Positions 7,832 to 17,086 of a DNA stretch of 64,000 nt are shown one piece after another (within the stretch, counting starts at the first letter, position 1; the number at the start of each line of letters is the position of its first letter). The notes under the pieces were generated by a model. It ran no database searches, was not told the DNA's origin, and saw only the letters and a program-made list of their open reading frames with translations. The stretch comes from Nostoc parmelioides FACHB-3921. GTDB taxonomy: Bacteria > Cyanobacteriota > Cyanobacteriia > Cyanobacteriales > Nostocaceae. A program made the position numbers and the translations under genes. The stretch spans positions 1-64,000 of the forward strand of contig NZ_JACJQL010000007.1 in assembly GCF_014696625.1 (NCBI RefSeq), in the 5' to 3' direction.

Positions 7832-9061
7832 CTAAGCTGTGTACCACTCTGGAGTTAGAGCATCTGTAACAGGAGTTTCAGTAGCCAAGGTACCATCCAT
7901 AGTCCAAATGGCATCTGTACCGGTTGTCTGATCGCGCCAGTAAATATCAGACTTACCATCGCTGTTATAATCGCCAATATAGGCCTGGGAACCTGGAGTT
8001 CTACTTGGAAGAAAGGCTTCACTGGTAACGGATGTACCATCCATCAACCAAGCAGTGTTCTCGCCAGTTGTGCTGTTGTTCCAGAAGATATCGGTTCTAC
8101 CATCACCATTGAAATCACCAATGCTGGCTTTCCAATCAGAACCGAGGGTGTTTAAAGCACCTTCAGTAACGAAAATGCCGTTCATTGTCCAAATTTTGTT
8201 TTCGCCGGTGACGGTATTACGCCAGAGAAGATCAGTAGTGAAGTCTCCGTTGAAATCACCAAGGCTGTAAGTCCAAGATGCGTCTTGTGCTTGTAGATCG
8301 TACTTGGTAGCTTGGATACCATCCATGAACCAAACGGAGTTGGCACCGGTGGTTGTGTCTCGCCAGAAGACATCACTCTTACCGTTTCCGTCGAAATCAA
8401 CAATAGTAGCAGTCAATCCTGGGGTTGTGGTATCCAGAACATTGGCACTGAGGACGGTTGTGCCATCCATGAGCCAAATCGCATTTTCACCTGTTTGAGT
8501 ATTATTCCAGTGGATGTCGGTTTTGCGATCGCCGTTAAAATCACCAATGCTGGCATTCCAACCCGAATCAACTTTGTCTAGATAAACAAAGTTAGCAACT
8601 CTAGCTCCATCCATAATTGCAATAGCATTCTCACCTGTTGCGTTGTTCCGTAACAGGAAGTCAGTCTTGCCATCACTGTTAAAGTCAGCAATTTTATAAG
8701 TCCAGACGCTCAGGTCAAATGTTCCTAAAGAAGCTTCTTCTTGAGTGACTGTGCCGTTCATCAACCTGACTTTGATTTCGCCTGTTTGAGTATTAACCCA
8801 AACTTTATCTGCCTTACCATCGGCATTGAAATCAGGTGAAATCGCTGCGCTAGTTAAGTAAGGATTAGGATTTGGGTTAGCACTCAAACCAGGAATGGAA
8901 ATTGGCAAGTCTACTTGTGTTGTTGCAGAACTACTACTAGATGATGGTAGATCCGTATTTAAATCACTTACATAAGCACTTGATACCAAAGATGCTGATC
9001 TTGCAAAAGATGTATTAAGTGAATTATCAATTCTCTTGGAAAAGCTTTGCGTTTCTTGCAT
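7832..9061 (-). CDS. FG-GAP/VCBS repeat calcium-binding protein (seven repeats)
   Basis: A 409-residue protein built almost entirely of seven repeats of about 46 residues. Each has a Ca2+-loop like D-F-N-G-D-G-R-T-D-I followed by FW-x-N-x-x-T-G-E-N and an aliphatic-MDG turn, for example DFNGDRKTDIHW, DFDGNGKSDVFW and DYNSDGKSDIYW. This resembles a beta-propeller of FG-GAP/VCBS type. The N-terminal 70 residues are low-complexity, rich in Ser, Pro and Asn, with no clear signal peptide. It is probably a surface or extracellular protein, function unknown. The 9062-9841 gap upstream holds its promoter. Repeat near-identity suggests expansion by internal duplication. Confidence 0.85.
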   Translation of the reverse strand: MQETQSFSKRIDNSLNTSFARSASLVSSAYVSDLNTDLPSSSSSSATTQVDLPISIPGLSANPNPNPYLTSAAISPDFNADGKADKVWVNTQTGEIKVRLMNGTVTQEEASLGTFDLSVWTYKIADFNSDGKTDFLLRNNATGENAIAIMDGARVANFVYLDKVDSGWNASIGDFNGDRKTDIHWNNTQTGENAIWLMDGTTVLSANVLDTTTPGLTATIVDFDGNGKSDVFWRDTTTGANSVWFMDGIQATKYDLQAQDASWTYSLGDFNGDFTTDLLWRNTVTGENKIWTMNGIFVTEGALNTLGSDWKASIGDFNGDGRTDIFWNNSTTGENTAWLMDGTSVTSEAFLPSRTPGSQAYIGDYNSDGKSDIYWRDQTTGTDAIWTMDGTLATETPVTDALTPEWYTA

Positions 9062-9841
9062 GGTGGTTTCTTAAACTTGTTGTCTTAAAAGTTTTAGCCG
9101 ATAATTCGTTTTGGCTTCTGTTAGCTAATAACATTATTTTAAGTTTATAAATTACTGTATCTACACTCCTATTTTTGAGAAAATATCAAATTTTACATAT
9201 AATTTTTACGGTTAATTTTAAACATATTTCCGAAAAAATCAAGGTTGTTTTGAACAATCCCTAAATCCTCAAATCATGATTTTTTATGTCAAGATCTCTA
9301 GATATAGATATTGCTTTGTATCTCTTCGACAATGATGCCAATTCACTTGATGGACTGGGAGTGATTAGAAGTTAGGTTTTACCAGATGTAATTTGAGACT
9401 GCTATGTTAAGCAAACCGTCTTCAATGCAACAGACATAAAATTAATTCGTGAAAAAATTGGCTAAAAAAATCTTTTTCTTAATTTGTGTAAAGGATAAAA
9501 ACTAATAGTTATATCAGCGATTTTTAATAAAACTGCACAAAGCAGCATAAATCACAAAATATATAGTTAAATAATGCAAAATCCAAACACAAAAATTAGA
9601 CGGATTAAAAATTACTTAGAAAAATTATTTTGTGTCATAGCAAATAAATATTTCAACTGTCGAAACTAATTTATGCTAGGAATACCATCTTCAAAAGATG
9701 CCTAATTTTTTGTACTAACCCCTGAGTTGAAATAAATATTGGTTAAAATACTTAAATTAGCAACTACTGCAAGATAGTAACTTTCAGACTAATAGTTGCC
9801 AAAAGTGTAAAATTATACGAAAATTTCCAAGAATAACGGTT
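9062..9841. other. Intergenic region between divergent genes, no gene seen
   Basis: 780 bases of AT-rich sequence between the FG-GAP gene (minus) and pepP (plus), with no long frame, RNA gene or clear repeat. It must hold both promoters, but I cannot place them with confidence. Confidence 0.5.
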
Positions 9842-11152
9842 ATGCAGGCAGAATATCGGCAGCGTCGTGAGCAATTAATGGCGAAGATTGGTAGTGGTAC
9901 AGGGATTTTTCGCAGTGCGCCGATGGCGGTGATGCACAACGATGTCGAATACACTTATCGCCAAGATAGTGATTTTTTCTATTTGACTGGTTTTAACGAA
10001 CCGCAAGCAGTAGCCGTATTAGCGCCCCATCATCCAGAACATCGGTTTGTCTTGTTTGTCCAACCCAAGGATCGAGAAAAGGAAGTTTGGACTGGCTATC
10101 TGTGTGGGGTAGATGCAGCCAAGGAAATTTATGGTGCAGATGAGGCTTACCCCATATCTGAATTAGATGAGAAATTGCCCCAGTATCTAGAAAAAGCCGA
10201 TCGCATTTACTATCATTTAGGACGCGATCGCAATTTTAATGACAAAATCCTGGGACATTACCAACAATTGCTGCGGACTTATCCCAAGCGGGGTACAGGG
10301 CCTATAGGAATAGAAGATACAGGCCCCATCCTCCACAGCATGAGATTAATCAAAAGTGCATCAGAGTTGGTTCAGATGCGTCAAGCTGCGGCGATCGCCA
10401 CTGAGGCCCATAATAAAGCCCTGGAATCCTCTGCACCTGGGCGTTATGAGTACGAAATTCAAGCAGAAATAGAACATATATTTCGCCTGCGGGGGGCAAT
10501 GGGGCCTGCTTATCCCTCGATTGTGGCTTCCGGTGCAAATGCTTGTGTCCTCCACTACATCGAAAATAACCGTCAGATGCGGGATGGAGACTTGCTATTA
10601 ATCGACGCTGGCTGTGCTTATGGTTATTACAACTCAGATATTACTCGCACATTCCCAGTAAGCGGTAAATTTACCCCAGAACAAAAAATCCTCTATGAAA
10701 TTGTACTAGAAGCGCAAAAACAAGCGATCGCTCAAGTCCAACCAGGGAACACATTTAAATCCGTCCACGATACCGCCGTGCGTGTCCTCACAGAAGGTTT
10801 AGTAGAAATTGGTATCCTCAGAGGTGAGGTTGACAAATTAATTGAGGAAGAAAAATATAAACCTTACTATATGCACCGTACTAGCCATTGGTTAGGGTTG
10901 GATGTCCATGATGTAGGCGTTTACCAGCACGGTGACGATAAACCGCAGATTTTACAGCCAGGTCAAGTATTAACGGTGGAACCAGGACTATATATTGTCC
11001 CAGATACAAAATTAGCCGAAGACCAACCAGAAACAGACCCACGCTGGGTGGGGATTGGGATTCGCATTGAGGATGATGTTTTGGTAACAGCTACAGGACA
11101 TGAGGTGTTAACTGCTGGAGTTCCTAAGGAAGTACATGAAGTAGAACGTTAA
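9842..11152 (+). CDS. pepP: Xaa-Pro aminopeptidase P
   Basis: A 436-residue cytosolic metallopeptidase that removes the N-terminal residue before proline. The N-terminal aminopeptidase P domain runs to about residue 150 (YRQRREQLMAKIG, DSDFFYLTGFNEP). The pita-bread catalytic domain follows. The five metal ligands are visible as D in LIDAGCAYG, D in NSDITRTFPV, H in the HRTSHWLGLDVHDVG stretch, E in TVEPGLYI and E in GIRIEDDV. Length is normal. ATG 9842 starts a frame that aligns with the usual N terminus. It stands alone, with a long upstream gap. Confidence 0.95.
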   Translation: MQAEYRQRREQLMAKIGSGTGIFRSAPMAVMHNDVEYTYRQDSDFFYLTGFNEPQAVAVLAPHHPEHRFVLFVQPKDREKEVWTGYLCGVDAAKEIYGADEAYPISELDEKLPQYLEKADRIYYHLGRDRNFNDKILGHYQQLLRTYPKRGTGPIGIEDTGPILHSMRLIKSASELVQMRQAAAIATEAHNKALESSAPGRYEYEIQAEIEHIFRLRGAMGPAYPSIVASGANACVLHYIENNRQMRDGDLLLIDAGCAYGYYNSDITRTFPVSGKFTPEQKILYEIVLEAQKQAIAQVQPGNTFKSVHDTAVRVLTEGLVEIGILRGEVDKLIEEEKYKPYYMHRTSHWLGLDVHDVGVYQHGDDKPQILQPGQVLTVEPGLYIVPDTKLAEDQPETDPRWVGIGIRIEDDVLVTATGHEVLTAGVPKEVHEVER

Positions 11153-11196
11153 GCCAGTAAGGCGGGGGGATGATAAGTGTAGGGATTGATAAAATT

Positions 11197-11280
11197 AAGC
11201 TATTCTGCTTTTAAGTTGCATAATCTATCGTAAGGTTTGTTGGCGGTTGACCGTTAACAGTCAACCGTCAACAGTCAACA
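11197..11280 (+). repeat. Dispersed repeat R2, copy A, ending in heptamers
   Basis: AAGCTATTCTGCTTTTAAGT, TGCATAATCTATCGTAAGG, then GTTAACAGTCAACCGTCAAC heptamers. A second copy with the same word order lies at 31472-31540. It occupies nearly all the space between pepP and the nuclease start. Confidence 0.75.
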
Positions 11281-11294
11281 GACATACATTTGAA

Positions 11295-11855
11295 ATGAAT
11301 AAGTCAAGTAAAAAAGCGCTGATTGTACTGAGCGCAGGTATTATTTTGTTATGTTTAATGGGTTGCGATCGCTTCTTTGGTGCGAGTGGGGATTCAGTAG
11401 AAAGAGTCAGCGATGGTGATACATTAGTTGTGAAAGATGCCCAAGGGAAGAAAGTTACTGTGCGATTTGCTTGTATGGATGCGCCAGAAATTGCCCACTC
11501 CAATAAAGAAAAGCAAAGTAAACGTGCTAGAGATCGCAATCAATTTACTTGGGGTGTGAAAGCACAGGAACGGGTGGAGCAATTGGTAAAACAAGGAGGC
11601 GATCGCGTTACCTTGAATATTACAGATAGCGATCGTTATGGGCGTAAAGTTGCCGAAGTCAGATTAAGCGATGGTACTTTTGTACAGCAAGTACTCATAC
11701 AAGAAGGTTTAGCTAAAGTGTATCGCCCTTATTTAAATAAGTGTCCCAGCAAAGCGATCGTGCAGCAAGCCGAAACCCAAGCCCAACAACAAAAAATAGG
11801 AATTTGGGGAGATCCTAAATTTGTCAATCCGTGGGAATATCGCAGTTTAAAGTAA
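11295..11855 (+). CDS. Thermonuclease-family lipoprotein (SNase domain)
   Basis: A 186-residue protein with a lipoprotein signal (KKALIVLSAGIILLCLMGC, lipobox LMGC) followed by one staphylococcal-nuclease domain. Visible motifs are DGDTLVV, VRFACMDAPE (Arg of the active site), DRYGRKVAEV and QKIGIWG. The position normally held by the catalytic Glu (G-x-E-A) appears as GVKA, so activity is uncertain. ATG 11295 is preferred: a longer frame from GTG 11247 would begin inside the heptamer repeat. The product would sit in the membrane facing the periplasm and could degrade extracellular nucleic acid. Confidence 0.85.
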   Translation: MNKSSKKALIVLSAGIILLCLMGCDRFFGASGDSVERVSDGDTLVVKDAQGKKVTVRFACMDAPEIAHSNKEKQSKRARDRNQFTWGVKAQERVEQLVKQGGDRVTLNITDSDRYGRKVAEVRLSDGTFVQQVLIQEGLAKVYRPYLNKCPSKAIVQQAETQAQQQKIGIWGDPKFVNPWEYRSLK

Positions 11856-11879
11856 GTAGCTAAATGCCCTCTCCTGCTT

Positions 11880-12335
11880 CTATTCTTGACACAGTTGGTA
11901 AGCTGAACGCGGATAAAACTTACCGCACAACATTTTGTATATAACTGCTTCTAAGTCTTCAATCATGTATGGCTTGCAGATGTATTCATCAAAGCCTGCC
12001 TTCATAATTTTGTTTTGATCTTCCTTTGTAGCTAAGGCTGTGACAGCGATTACGGGGATTTCCTGAGTCAGAGGTTCTTCCTTCAGATGACGTACAACCT
12101 CCAGCCCATTTAAACCCGGTAATAAAATATCTAACATAATTAAATCAGGCTGATACTCTTTTGCCACCAATACAGTTGCAGAACTGTCTTTTTGGCAAAT
12201 GAATCTACAACCAATTGACTCAAGGGCATAACTAATCAGCAAAAGACTGTCATCGTGATCTTCAACTGCCAAAACTAAAGGCTGCTGAGAGTAGTGCTTC
12301 TTGTTATCACTTATGAATGAATTGGTTAGATACAT
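11880..12335 (-). CDS. Single-domain response regulator
   Basis: A 151-residue CheY-like receiver with a short N-terminal extension. The acidic pocket is VEDHDD, the phospho-acceptor is D in LIMLDILLPGLNG, the switch Thr is in VTALA and the Lys is in CKPY. No output domain follows. ATG at 12335 is preferred because GGAGAAGAA precedes it directly. A longer frame up to 12392 exists but runs through that ribosome-binding site. There is no histidine kinase nearby, so its partner is unknown. It is convergent with the nuclease gene. Confidence 0.88.
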   Translation of the reverse strand: MYLTNSFISDNKKHYSQQPLVLAVEDHDDSLLLISYALESIGCRFICQKDSSATVLVAKEYQPDLIMLDILLPGLNGLEVVRHLKEEPLTQEIPVIAVTALATKEDQNKIMKAGFDEYICKPYMIEDLEAVIYKMLCGKFYPRSAYQLCQE

Positions 12336-12975
12336 TTCTTCTCCATGAAGATGCCATTGGGTTTTATCGTCATTCTTGTGGAAACAGACCAAATATAGCG
12401 TAAAGAGCAGATTAAGCTATATTTTGATATTGGCTTACATTTTCCTGCTTCCTATTTATACTTTTCGTTAAGACCGATAACTCACAGGTGTAAGAGTTTT
12501 AGTTTTATCAGTTGAGCAGATATCTATCGATTGATTATACGCAATCCTACAGGAATATTTCTTCGTAACTTCATGATAACTTGTTATACAAAATTCGGTT
12601 TTACTGTGTCATCCTTAGTGTTATTGATTTCAGCACAACTAAAGTTACCTTTTTGTAAGGATAAATGCTCAATTTGATGTAGCAAAAATAACGCTTTTGT
12701 CTGGCATCATTCTGTAGCTAGCAGCAACTTATGGAATATATACTTGCCTCTTGCATTTATGTAGTATGTGTAATACAATAGTAGTTACAGATAACAAAAG
12801 GTAACCAATATGCCATAACTAAAAATAACAGACTATTAAAAATCAGTGAAAAGCCCGACAGATGGGTTTAGAGAGAGATCATCAAACTCGCGTTAAATTA
12901 AAGCCGATAGCATATGTATTACAAGTAAATATTAATTTTAAACCTGTCTAGTAAATGTGAATTTTCTCGGTAAAT
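12336..12975. other. Intergenic region between divergent genes
   Basis: About 640 bases, AT-rich, holding the promoters of the response regulator (minus) and the AAA gene (plus). I see no repeat, RNA gene or convincing short frame. Confidence 0.45.
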
Positions 12976-14178
12976 ATGGAATTTGATTACTTTAGAAATA
13001 ACGAAAATAGTAATAATAATCAAAATAGACAAAACTTACTATCTAGTGGTTGGCGACCATTAAATAGAGACTTGGACTTAGGTTTTTTATGGCAACTAAT
13101 ACACAGTGACACACGAGAATTAACTCAAAAATCATTAAGCGTAGCTAGTAATTTTGCTGAAGTTTTAGGCAGGAAAAATTTTACTTGGTGGGCTAATATA
13201 TTAAGCTTAGTATCTGAAAATACCCGCTACGAAATTGAAAAATATTGGAATTACATTACACCAGATCCTCAATCACCAGACCACCGATACAAAGATGTTT
13301 TGAGTACAGAAACCCCCATACATCAATTTGTTAGCCGTAATAGTATTCCAATTGATTATGTTCTCAACCGACTGCAAGAAATTACTGTATTACGACTTTT
13401 GGAATTATTAGGTCGTCCTGATGTCATAACTCAATATTACTCAGAAAGAGATTTTTATTACCCTGTAGAAAAGTTTATTAATTGGGAACGTATAGATGTC
13501 GTTAACACTGTTTATGCTTATTGGTCAAGGCATGATATTTGGTTACAAATCGAAGCCTACGATCGCGGGCGGCGACAATACACTTTAATGTCCAAAGATA
13601 TCTCACCATTAGTTAACAAAGCCACTCAGGATTTAGCTGTCATGCTGAGTGGTTATCAAAGCCGTGTCGGGAAAGTTCATAGCCAATTTCCCATTCGGAC
13701 TTTTCCTACAGATATTCAAAATTTTACTGATGCAGTACAGCAGGCTATTCTCAATCAAAATCAGCTAGCCGTTGTAGTCCACGGAGAACCAGGAACAGGA
13801 AAAACTGCATGGACACAAGCTGTAGCTAAAGAAATTCTTGTACCTTTAGGGTATGTAATTTTTATTTTGGATCATGATGCTATTACCAACTTTGTCCCAC
13901 CAACTTATTTAGAAAGAATTTGCATCATCATCAACGAAGCAGATAACTTAGCTCAAAATCGTGCCTCCGAAGTAGCTCAATATAACAACAAAACAGAGCA
14001 TATTTTAAGTTTATTAGATGGGACTTTATACCAAAGTGTCATTGATGAAGCGGGGATTCATCTCAAGCAGCGTTTAGTTGTCTTGATGACTTGTAATACT
14101 ACAGAAAGGTTAGACCCGGCAATGTTGCGTAAGGGAAGGGTAGATTTGATGTATGAATTTAATCAGCGATATGTTTAG
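12976..14178 (+). CDS. AAA-family ATPase of unknown role
   Basis: A 400-residue protein. Residues 1-240 are a region I do not recognise, starting with an Asn-rich tail. Residues about 245-395 form an AAA core with Walker A GEPGTGKT (270-277), Walker B IIINEAD (317-323), a sensor-1 like VLMTCNTTERLD and an arginine-finger-like LRKGRVD, close to the FtsH/BCS1 pattern. The small C-terminal lid is very short. No protease or membrane segment is seen, so it may act as a remodelling ATPase. Neighbours give no hint: a response regulator upstream and a PLP enzyme downstream. Confidence 0.75.
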   Translation: MEFDYFRNNENSNNNQNRQNLLSSGWRPLNRDLDLGFLWQLIHSDTRELTQKSLSVASNFAEVLGRKNFTWWANILSLVSENTRYEIEKYWNYITPDPQSPDHRYKDVLSTETPIHQFVSRNSIPIDYVLNRLQEITVLRLLELLGRPDVITQYYSERDFYYPVEKFINWERIDVVNTVYAYWSRHDIWLQIEAYDRGRRQYTLMSKDISPLVNKATQDLAVMLSGYQSRVGKVHSQFPIRTFPTDIQNFTDAVQQAILNQNQLAVVVHGEPGTGKTAWTQAVAKEILVPLGYVIFILDHDAITNFVPPTYLERICIIINEADNLAQNRASEVAQYNNKTEHILSLLDGTLYQSVIDEAGIHLKQRLVVLMTCNTTERLDPAMLRKGRVDLMYEFNQRYV

Positions 14179-14291
14179 GAATCTGGTTTCTTGATTCTTC
14201 AATTCCCTTGTTTCCTCTGCTTAAGGAATGATTGGCAGTCATACTCTTCCATCTGAAAATGAAGAGTAAATCTTTTGAAAAACTGCCATAG

Positions 14292-15281
14292 ATGTCACAG
14301 CTTAACTCTGTAACCATAACTGATGTGCAGGCAGCACAGCAGCGTCTTGCTGGTATTGCCCATCGCACACCTGTGTTAACTTCTACAACTGTCAACGATC
14401 GCACTCATAATCAAGTCTTTTTCAAGTGCGAAAATTTTCAACGCACAGGTGCTTTTAAGTTTAGGGGTGCTTATAACGCCCTAGCACAGCTATCACCAGC
14501 ACAAAAAGACAAAGGTGTGTTGACTTTTTCATCGGGGAATCATGGACAAGCAATCGCCTTAGCAGGTAAATTACTCAACATTCCCACCACAATTGTGATG
14601 CCTGATGATGCACCTATCATCAAGCAAACCGCTACCAAAAGTTACGGTGCAGAAATAATTTTATATAATCGCCAGGAAACAAATCGGGAAGAATTAGCGC
14701 AAAATCTGGCAAGCGATCGCGGTTTAACCCTAATTCCTCCATACGATCATCTCCATGTGATAGCTGGACAAGGTACGGTTGCATTAGAACTGGTGCAAGA
14801 AGTTGGTGAACTGGATTTGCTGTTGGTTTGTTGTGGCGGCGGGGGATTAATTTCTGGTTGTGCGATCGCCGCTAAAGCCCTTTTACCTAATTTGCGCGTA
14901 ATTGGTGTAGAACCGACACTCGCTGATGATGCTACTCGTTCCTTTTACACCAAAACCCTACAAACAGTCAAAAATCCCCAGACTATCGCCGATGGTGCGC
15001 GGACTCCTAGCCTGGGACAGATGACATTTCCCCTAGTTTTACAATACGTTGATGAGATGGTGACGGTATCAGAGGAAGCAATTATTCACACCATGTTTTT
15101 CCTCTGGGAACGACTAAAAATAGTCGTTGAACCCACAGGAGTATTAGCAGCCGCCGCTTTACTCGAAGGTATAGTCACAGCACAAGAAAAGAGAATTGGT
15201 GTGATTATCAGTGGTGGAAATGTAGATTTCAGCAATGTAGCTAGTTATTTAGACTTGGGTGCTAAATTTGGTAATTTGTAA
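14292..15281 (+). CDS. PLP-dependent threonine/serine dehydratase (fold type II)
   Basis: A 329-residue enzyme of the threonine dehydratase / serine racemase / 3-hydroxyaspartate ammonia-lyase group. The PLP lysine is K56 in NFQRTGAFKFRGAYNAL. SSGNHGQA binds the substrate carboxylate, and the CCGGGGLISG glycine loop holds the phosphate. It lacks the C-terminal ACT-like domain of biosynthetic IlvA, so it is catabolic-type: Thr or Ser (or hydroxyaspartate) to a 2-oxoacid plus ammonia. Substrate cannot be fixed from sequence. It stands alone, with repeat R1 copy B right after it. Confidence 0.85.
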   Translation: MSQLNSVTITDVQAAQQRLAGIAHRTPVLTSTTVNDRTHNQVFFKCENFQRTGAFKFRGAYNALAQLSPAQKDKGVLTFSSGNHGQAIALAGKLLNIPTTIVMPDDAPIIKQTATKSYGAEIILYNRQETNREELAQNLASDRGLTLIPPYDHLHVIAGQGTVALELVQEVGELDLLLVCCGGGGLISGCAIAAKALLPNLRVIGVEPTLADDATRSFYTKTLQTVKNPQTIADGARTPSLGQMTFPLVLQYVDEMVTVSEEAIIHTMFFLWERLKIVVEPTGVLAAAALLEGIVTAQEKRIGVIISGGNVDFSNVASYLDLGAKFGNL

Positions 15282-15302
15282 CTAAATCAGTAGTTTTTTA
15301 TA

Positions 15303-15388
15303 CTGTAGCCGTATCCAGATAGACCAGGACATCAAGCTAAGACAAAACCCTGAAAAGCCATTCAACCGTCAACCGTCAACAGCTATAT
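15303..15388 (+). repeat. Dispersed repeat R1, copy B
   Basis: GTAGCCGTATCCAGATAGAC, AGGACATCAAGCTAAGACAA, AACCCTGA, then CAACCGTCAACCGTCAACAG and CTATAT. It fills the gap between the dehydratase and the permease and ends within a few bases of the permease ATG (15391). The permease promoter and ribosome-binding site must therefore lie in the repeat or be absent. Confidence 0.8.
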
Positions 15389-15390
15389 CT

Positions 15391-16221
15391 ATGCTTCGTT
15401 CTTTACCGTTGGCTAAAGTACTGCTATATGTGTTGTTAACTACCTATGCAGTTATCACCTTAGTTCCTTTTCTGTGGGCGCTTTCTGCATCTTTCAAACC
15501 CTTATCAGAAATTGTTAGTGGTACGCCAAATTTCTTTCCTCAAAATTTCACCCTGGATAATTACAGACAAATTTTTCTACAAGAACCATTATTTTTACGT
15601 TGGCTGTTTAACAGTGTGGTAATTGCTGTCAGCGTTACTTTACTTAATTTATTGTTCAACTCAATGGCGGGTTATGCCTTAGCCAGACTCAGCTTTGTAG
15701 GTAAAGATTTTTGGTTCTTCTTAATTTTGGCAGTGCTAGCCGTACCAGCCCAAATTACGTTAATTCCTACATTTTTGATTTTAAAAGCGATCGGTTGGCT
15801 GAATTCTTACCAGGGCATGATTGTACCTAGTATGGTTAATGCCACCTTTATTTTTATGATGCGACAGTTTTTTATCAATTTTCCTAAAGAGCTAGAAGAA
15901 GCAGCGCAATTAGACGGCTTAAACACCATAGGAATTTTTCGTTACATTATTTTACCTCTAGCAAAACCAGCACTGGCAGCACAGGCAGTTTTTGTCTTCA
16001 TGGGTAGTTGGAATAATTTTTTGCTCCCAGTAGTGATCTTATTTGAACCAGAAATGTTTACGTTGCCCTTAGGTTTGAACACGTTTAAAGGTCAATATAT
16101 CAGCTACTGGAACTACATTATGGCTGCTTCTATGGTATTTACCTTACCAGCTTTAAGTATTTATGCTTTTTTTAATCGCTACTTTATCCAAAGCGCCACT
16201 TTTACAGGCGGTAAAGGATAG
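15391..16221 (+). CDS. Carbohydrate ABC transporter permease (MalG/UgpE type)
   Basis: A 276-residue integral membrane subunit of a sugar importer with six predicted helices. The first is LLYVLLTTYAVITLVPFLWALSAS. The EAA loop that docks the ATPase is clear (ELEEAAQLDGLNTIGIF, then ILPLAKPALA). It is of the MalG class, normally paired with MalF, a binding protein and an ATPase; none of these lies beside it. Cyanobacteria often scatter such subunits, so it may pair with distant genes. No usual SD is visible: repeat R1 abuts the ATG. Confidence 0.88.
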   Translation: MLRSLPLAKVLLYVLLTTYAVITLVPFLWALSASFKPLSEIVSGTPNFFPQNFTLDNYRQIFLQEPLFLRWLFNSVVIAVSVTLLNLLFNSMAGYALARLSFVGKDFWFFLILAVLAVPAQITLIPTFLILKAIGWLNSYQGMIVPSMVNATFIFMMRQFFINFPKELEEAAQLDGLNTIGIFRYIILPLAKPALAAQAVFVFMGSWNNFLLPVVILFEPEMFTLPLGLNTFKGQYISYWNYIMAASMVFTLPALSIYAFFNRYFIQSATFTGGKG

Positions 16222-16565
16222 ACATTAGTAATTAGTCCATAGTCAAAAGTTATTCTCCAGTGTTTCTCCAATCCCCACCTTCCCAATCCCCGATCCCCAG
16301 TCCCCAATTTTAGGCGACAAATTGCACTCTTAACATGATATTGGTATTACAGCGACTTAATCTCTATATGTCAGTTAACGAACATTATGGGTTTTGTAAA
16401 CCTAGCGATTACCTACAATGGGGCGTAGCCAAATGCCTGTGGCTGCCGGATACGTCATCGCAGAGATAGCCGACTACAGTCACTCTGTAGCCAAAGTGTT
16501 GTCTCGATTGAGATTGAGTTTTGTTTTATTAGCTGTGTTGAGCGTCAAAAACTTTAAGGGGAAAC
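16222..16565. other. Intergenic region upstream of psbV
   Basis: 344 bases with short C-rich repeat text (CCAATCCCC, CCCCAGTCCCC) at 16265-16310. After that comes the psbV leader, with CTACAG-N5-CTGTAG at 16474-16490 and AAGGGGAAAC just before the psbV ATG as ribosome-binding site. No gene is seen. Confidence 0.5.
16474..16490. promoter_or_regulatory. Inverted repeat upstream of psbV
   Basis: CTACAG (16474-16479), TCACT spacer, CTGTAG (16485-16490). Its geometry, 6-bp arms with 5 bases between, is the same as that of the inverted repeat upstream of petE. It might be an operator, or chance in repeat-like text. Confidence 0.3.
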
Positions 16566-17057
16566 ATGTTTAGAAGACTTATTGGCGTTGTTGTAGCTAC
16601 TGTTTTACTGACGTTTCAGTTGATTGTCGGTAGCGCAACTGCTTTGGAACTGGACGAAGCTACCCGGACAGTTCCACTAAATGCTCAGGGTGATACCGTA
16701 ACTCTTAGCCTTAAACAAGTAAAAGAAGGAAAACGTCTATTTCAATACGCTTGCGCCCAATGTCATGTTGGCGGTGTTACCAAAACAAACCAGAACGTAG
16801 GACTCGAACCAGAAGCTCTGGCATTAGCTACACCCAAGCGTAACAATATTGAAGGTTTGGTGGACTATATGAAGAACCCCACCACCTACGATGGGGTAGA
16901 GGAAATTTCCGAAATACATCCCAGTACCAAGAGTGCAGATATTTTCACCGCAATGCGAAATCTGACGGATAAAGACCTGGAATCTATCGCAGGTCATATT
17001 CTACTACAACCAAAAATTCTTGGCGACAAGTGGGGCGGTGGCAAAATCTACTACTAA
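16566..17057 (+). CDS. psbV: Cytochrome c-550, extrinsic subunit of photosystem II
   Basis: A 163-residue precursor of the lumenal PSII extrinsic cytochrome that stabilises the oxygen-evolving manganese cluster. The signal peptide ends SATA at residue 26, and mature LELDE follows. The heme motif is CAQCH (C63, C66, H67). The second axial ligand is H118 in ISEIHPS. In mature numbering these are H41 and H92, exactly as in characterised PsbV. The C terminus ends with GGGKIYY. It heads a cluster of electron-carrier genes with petE and a petJ-like gene, though separate promoters are likely. Confidence 0.97.
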   Translation: MFRRLIGVVVATVLLTFQLIVGSATALELDEATRTVPLNAQGDTVTLSLKQVKEGKRLFQYACAQCHVGGVTKTNQNVGLEPEALALATPKRNNIEGLVDYMKNPTTYDGVEEISEIHPSTKSADIFTAMRNLTDKDLESIAGHILLQPKILGDKWGGGKIYY

Positions 17058-17086
17058 AGCCTGCGAACTTAACTGAGTGCTGAGTA

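Noticed and set aside
8055..8581. Plus-strand frames opposite the FG-GAP gene
   Set aside because: They reflect the repeat structure of the minus-strand gene and match no protein pattern.
11247..11294. N-terminal extension of the nuclease from GTG 11247
   Set aside because: It would be translated from the heptamer repeat, ahead of an intact lipoprotein signal.
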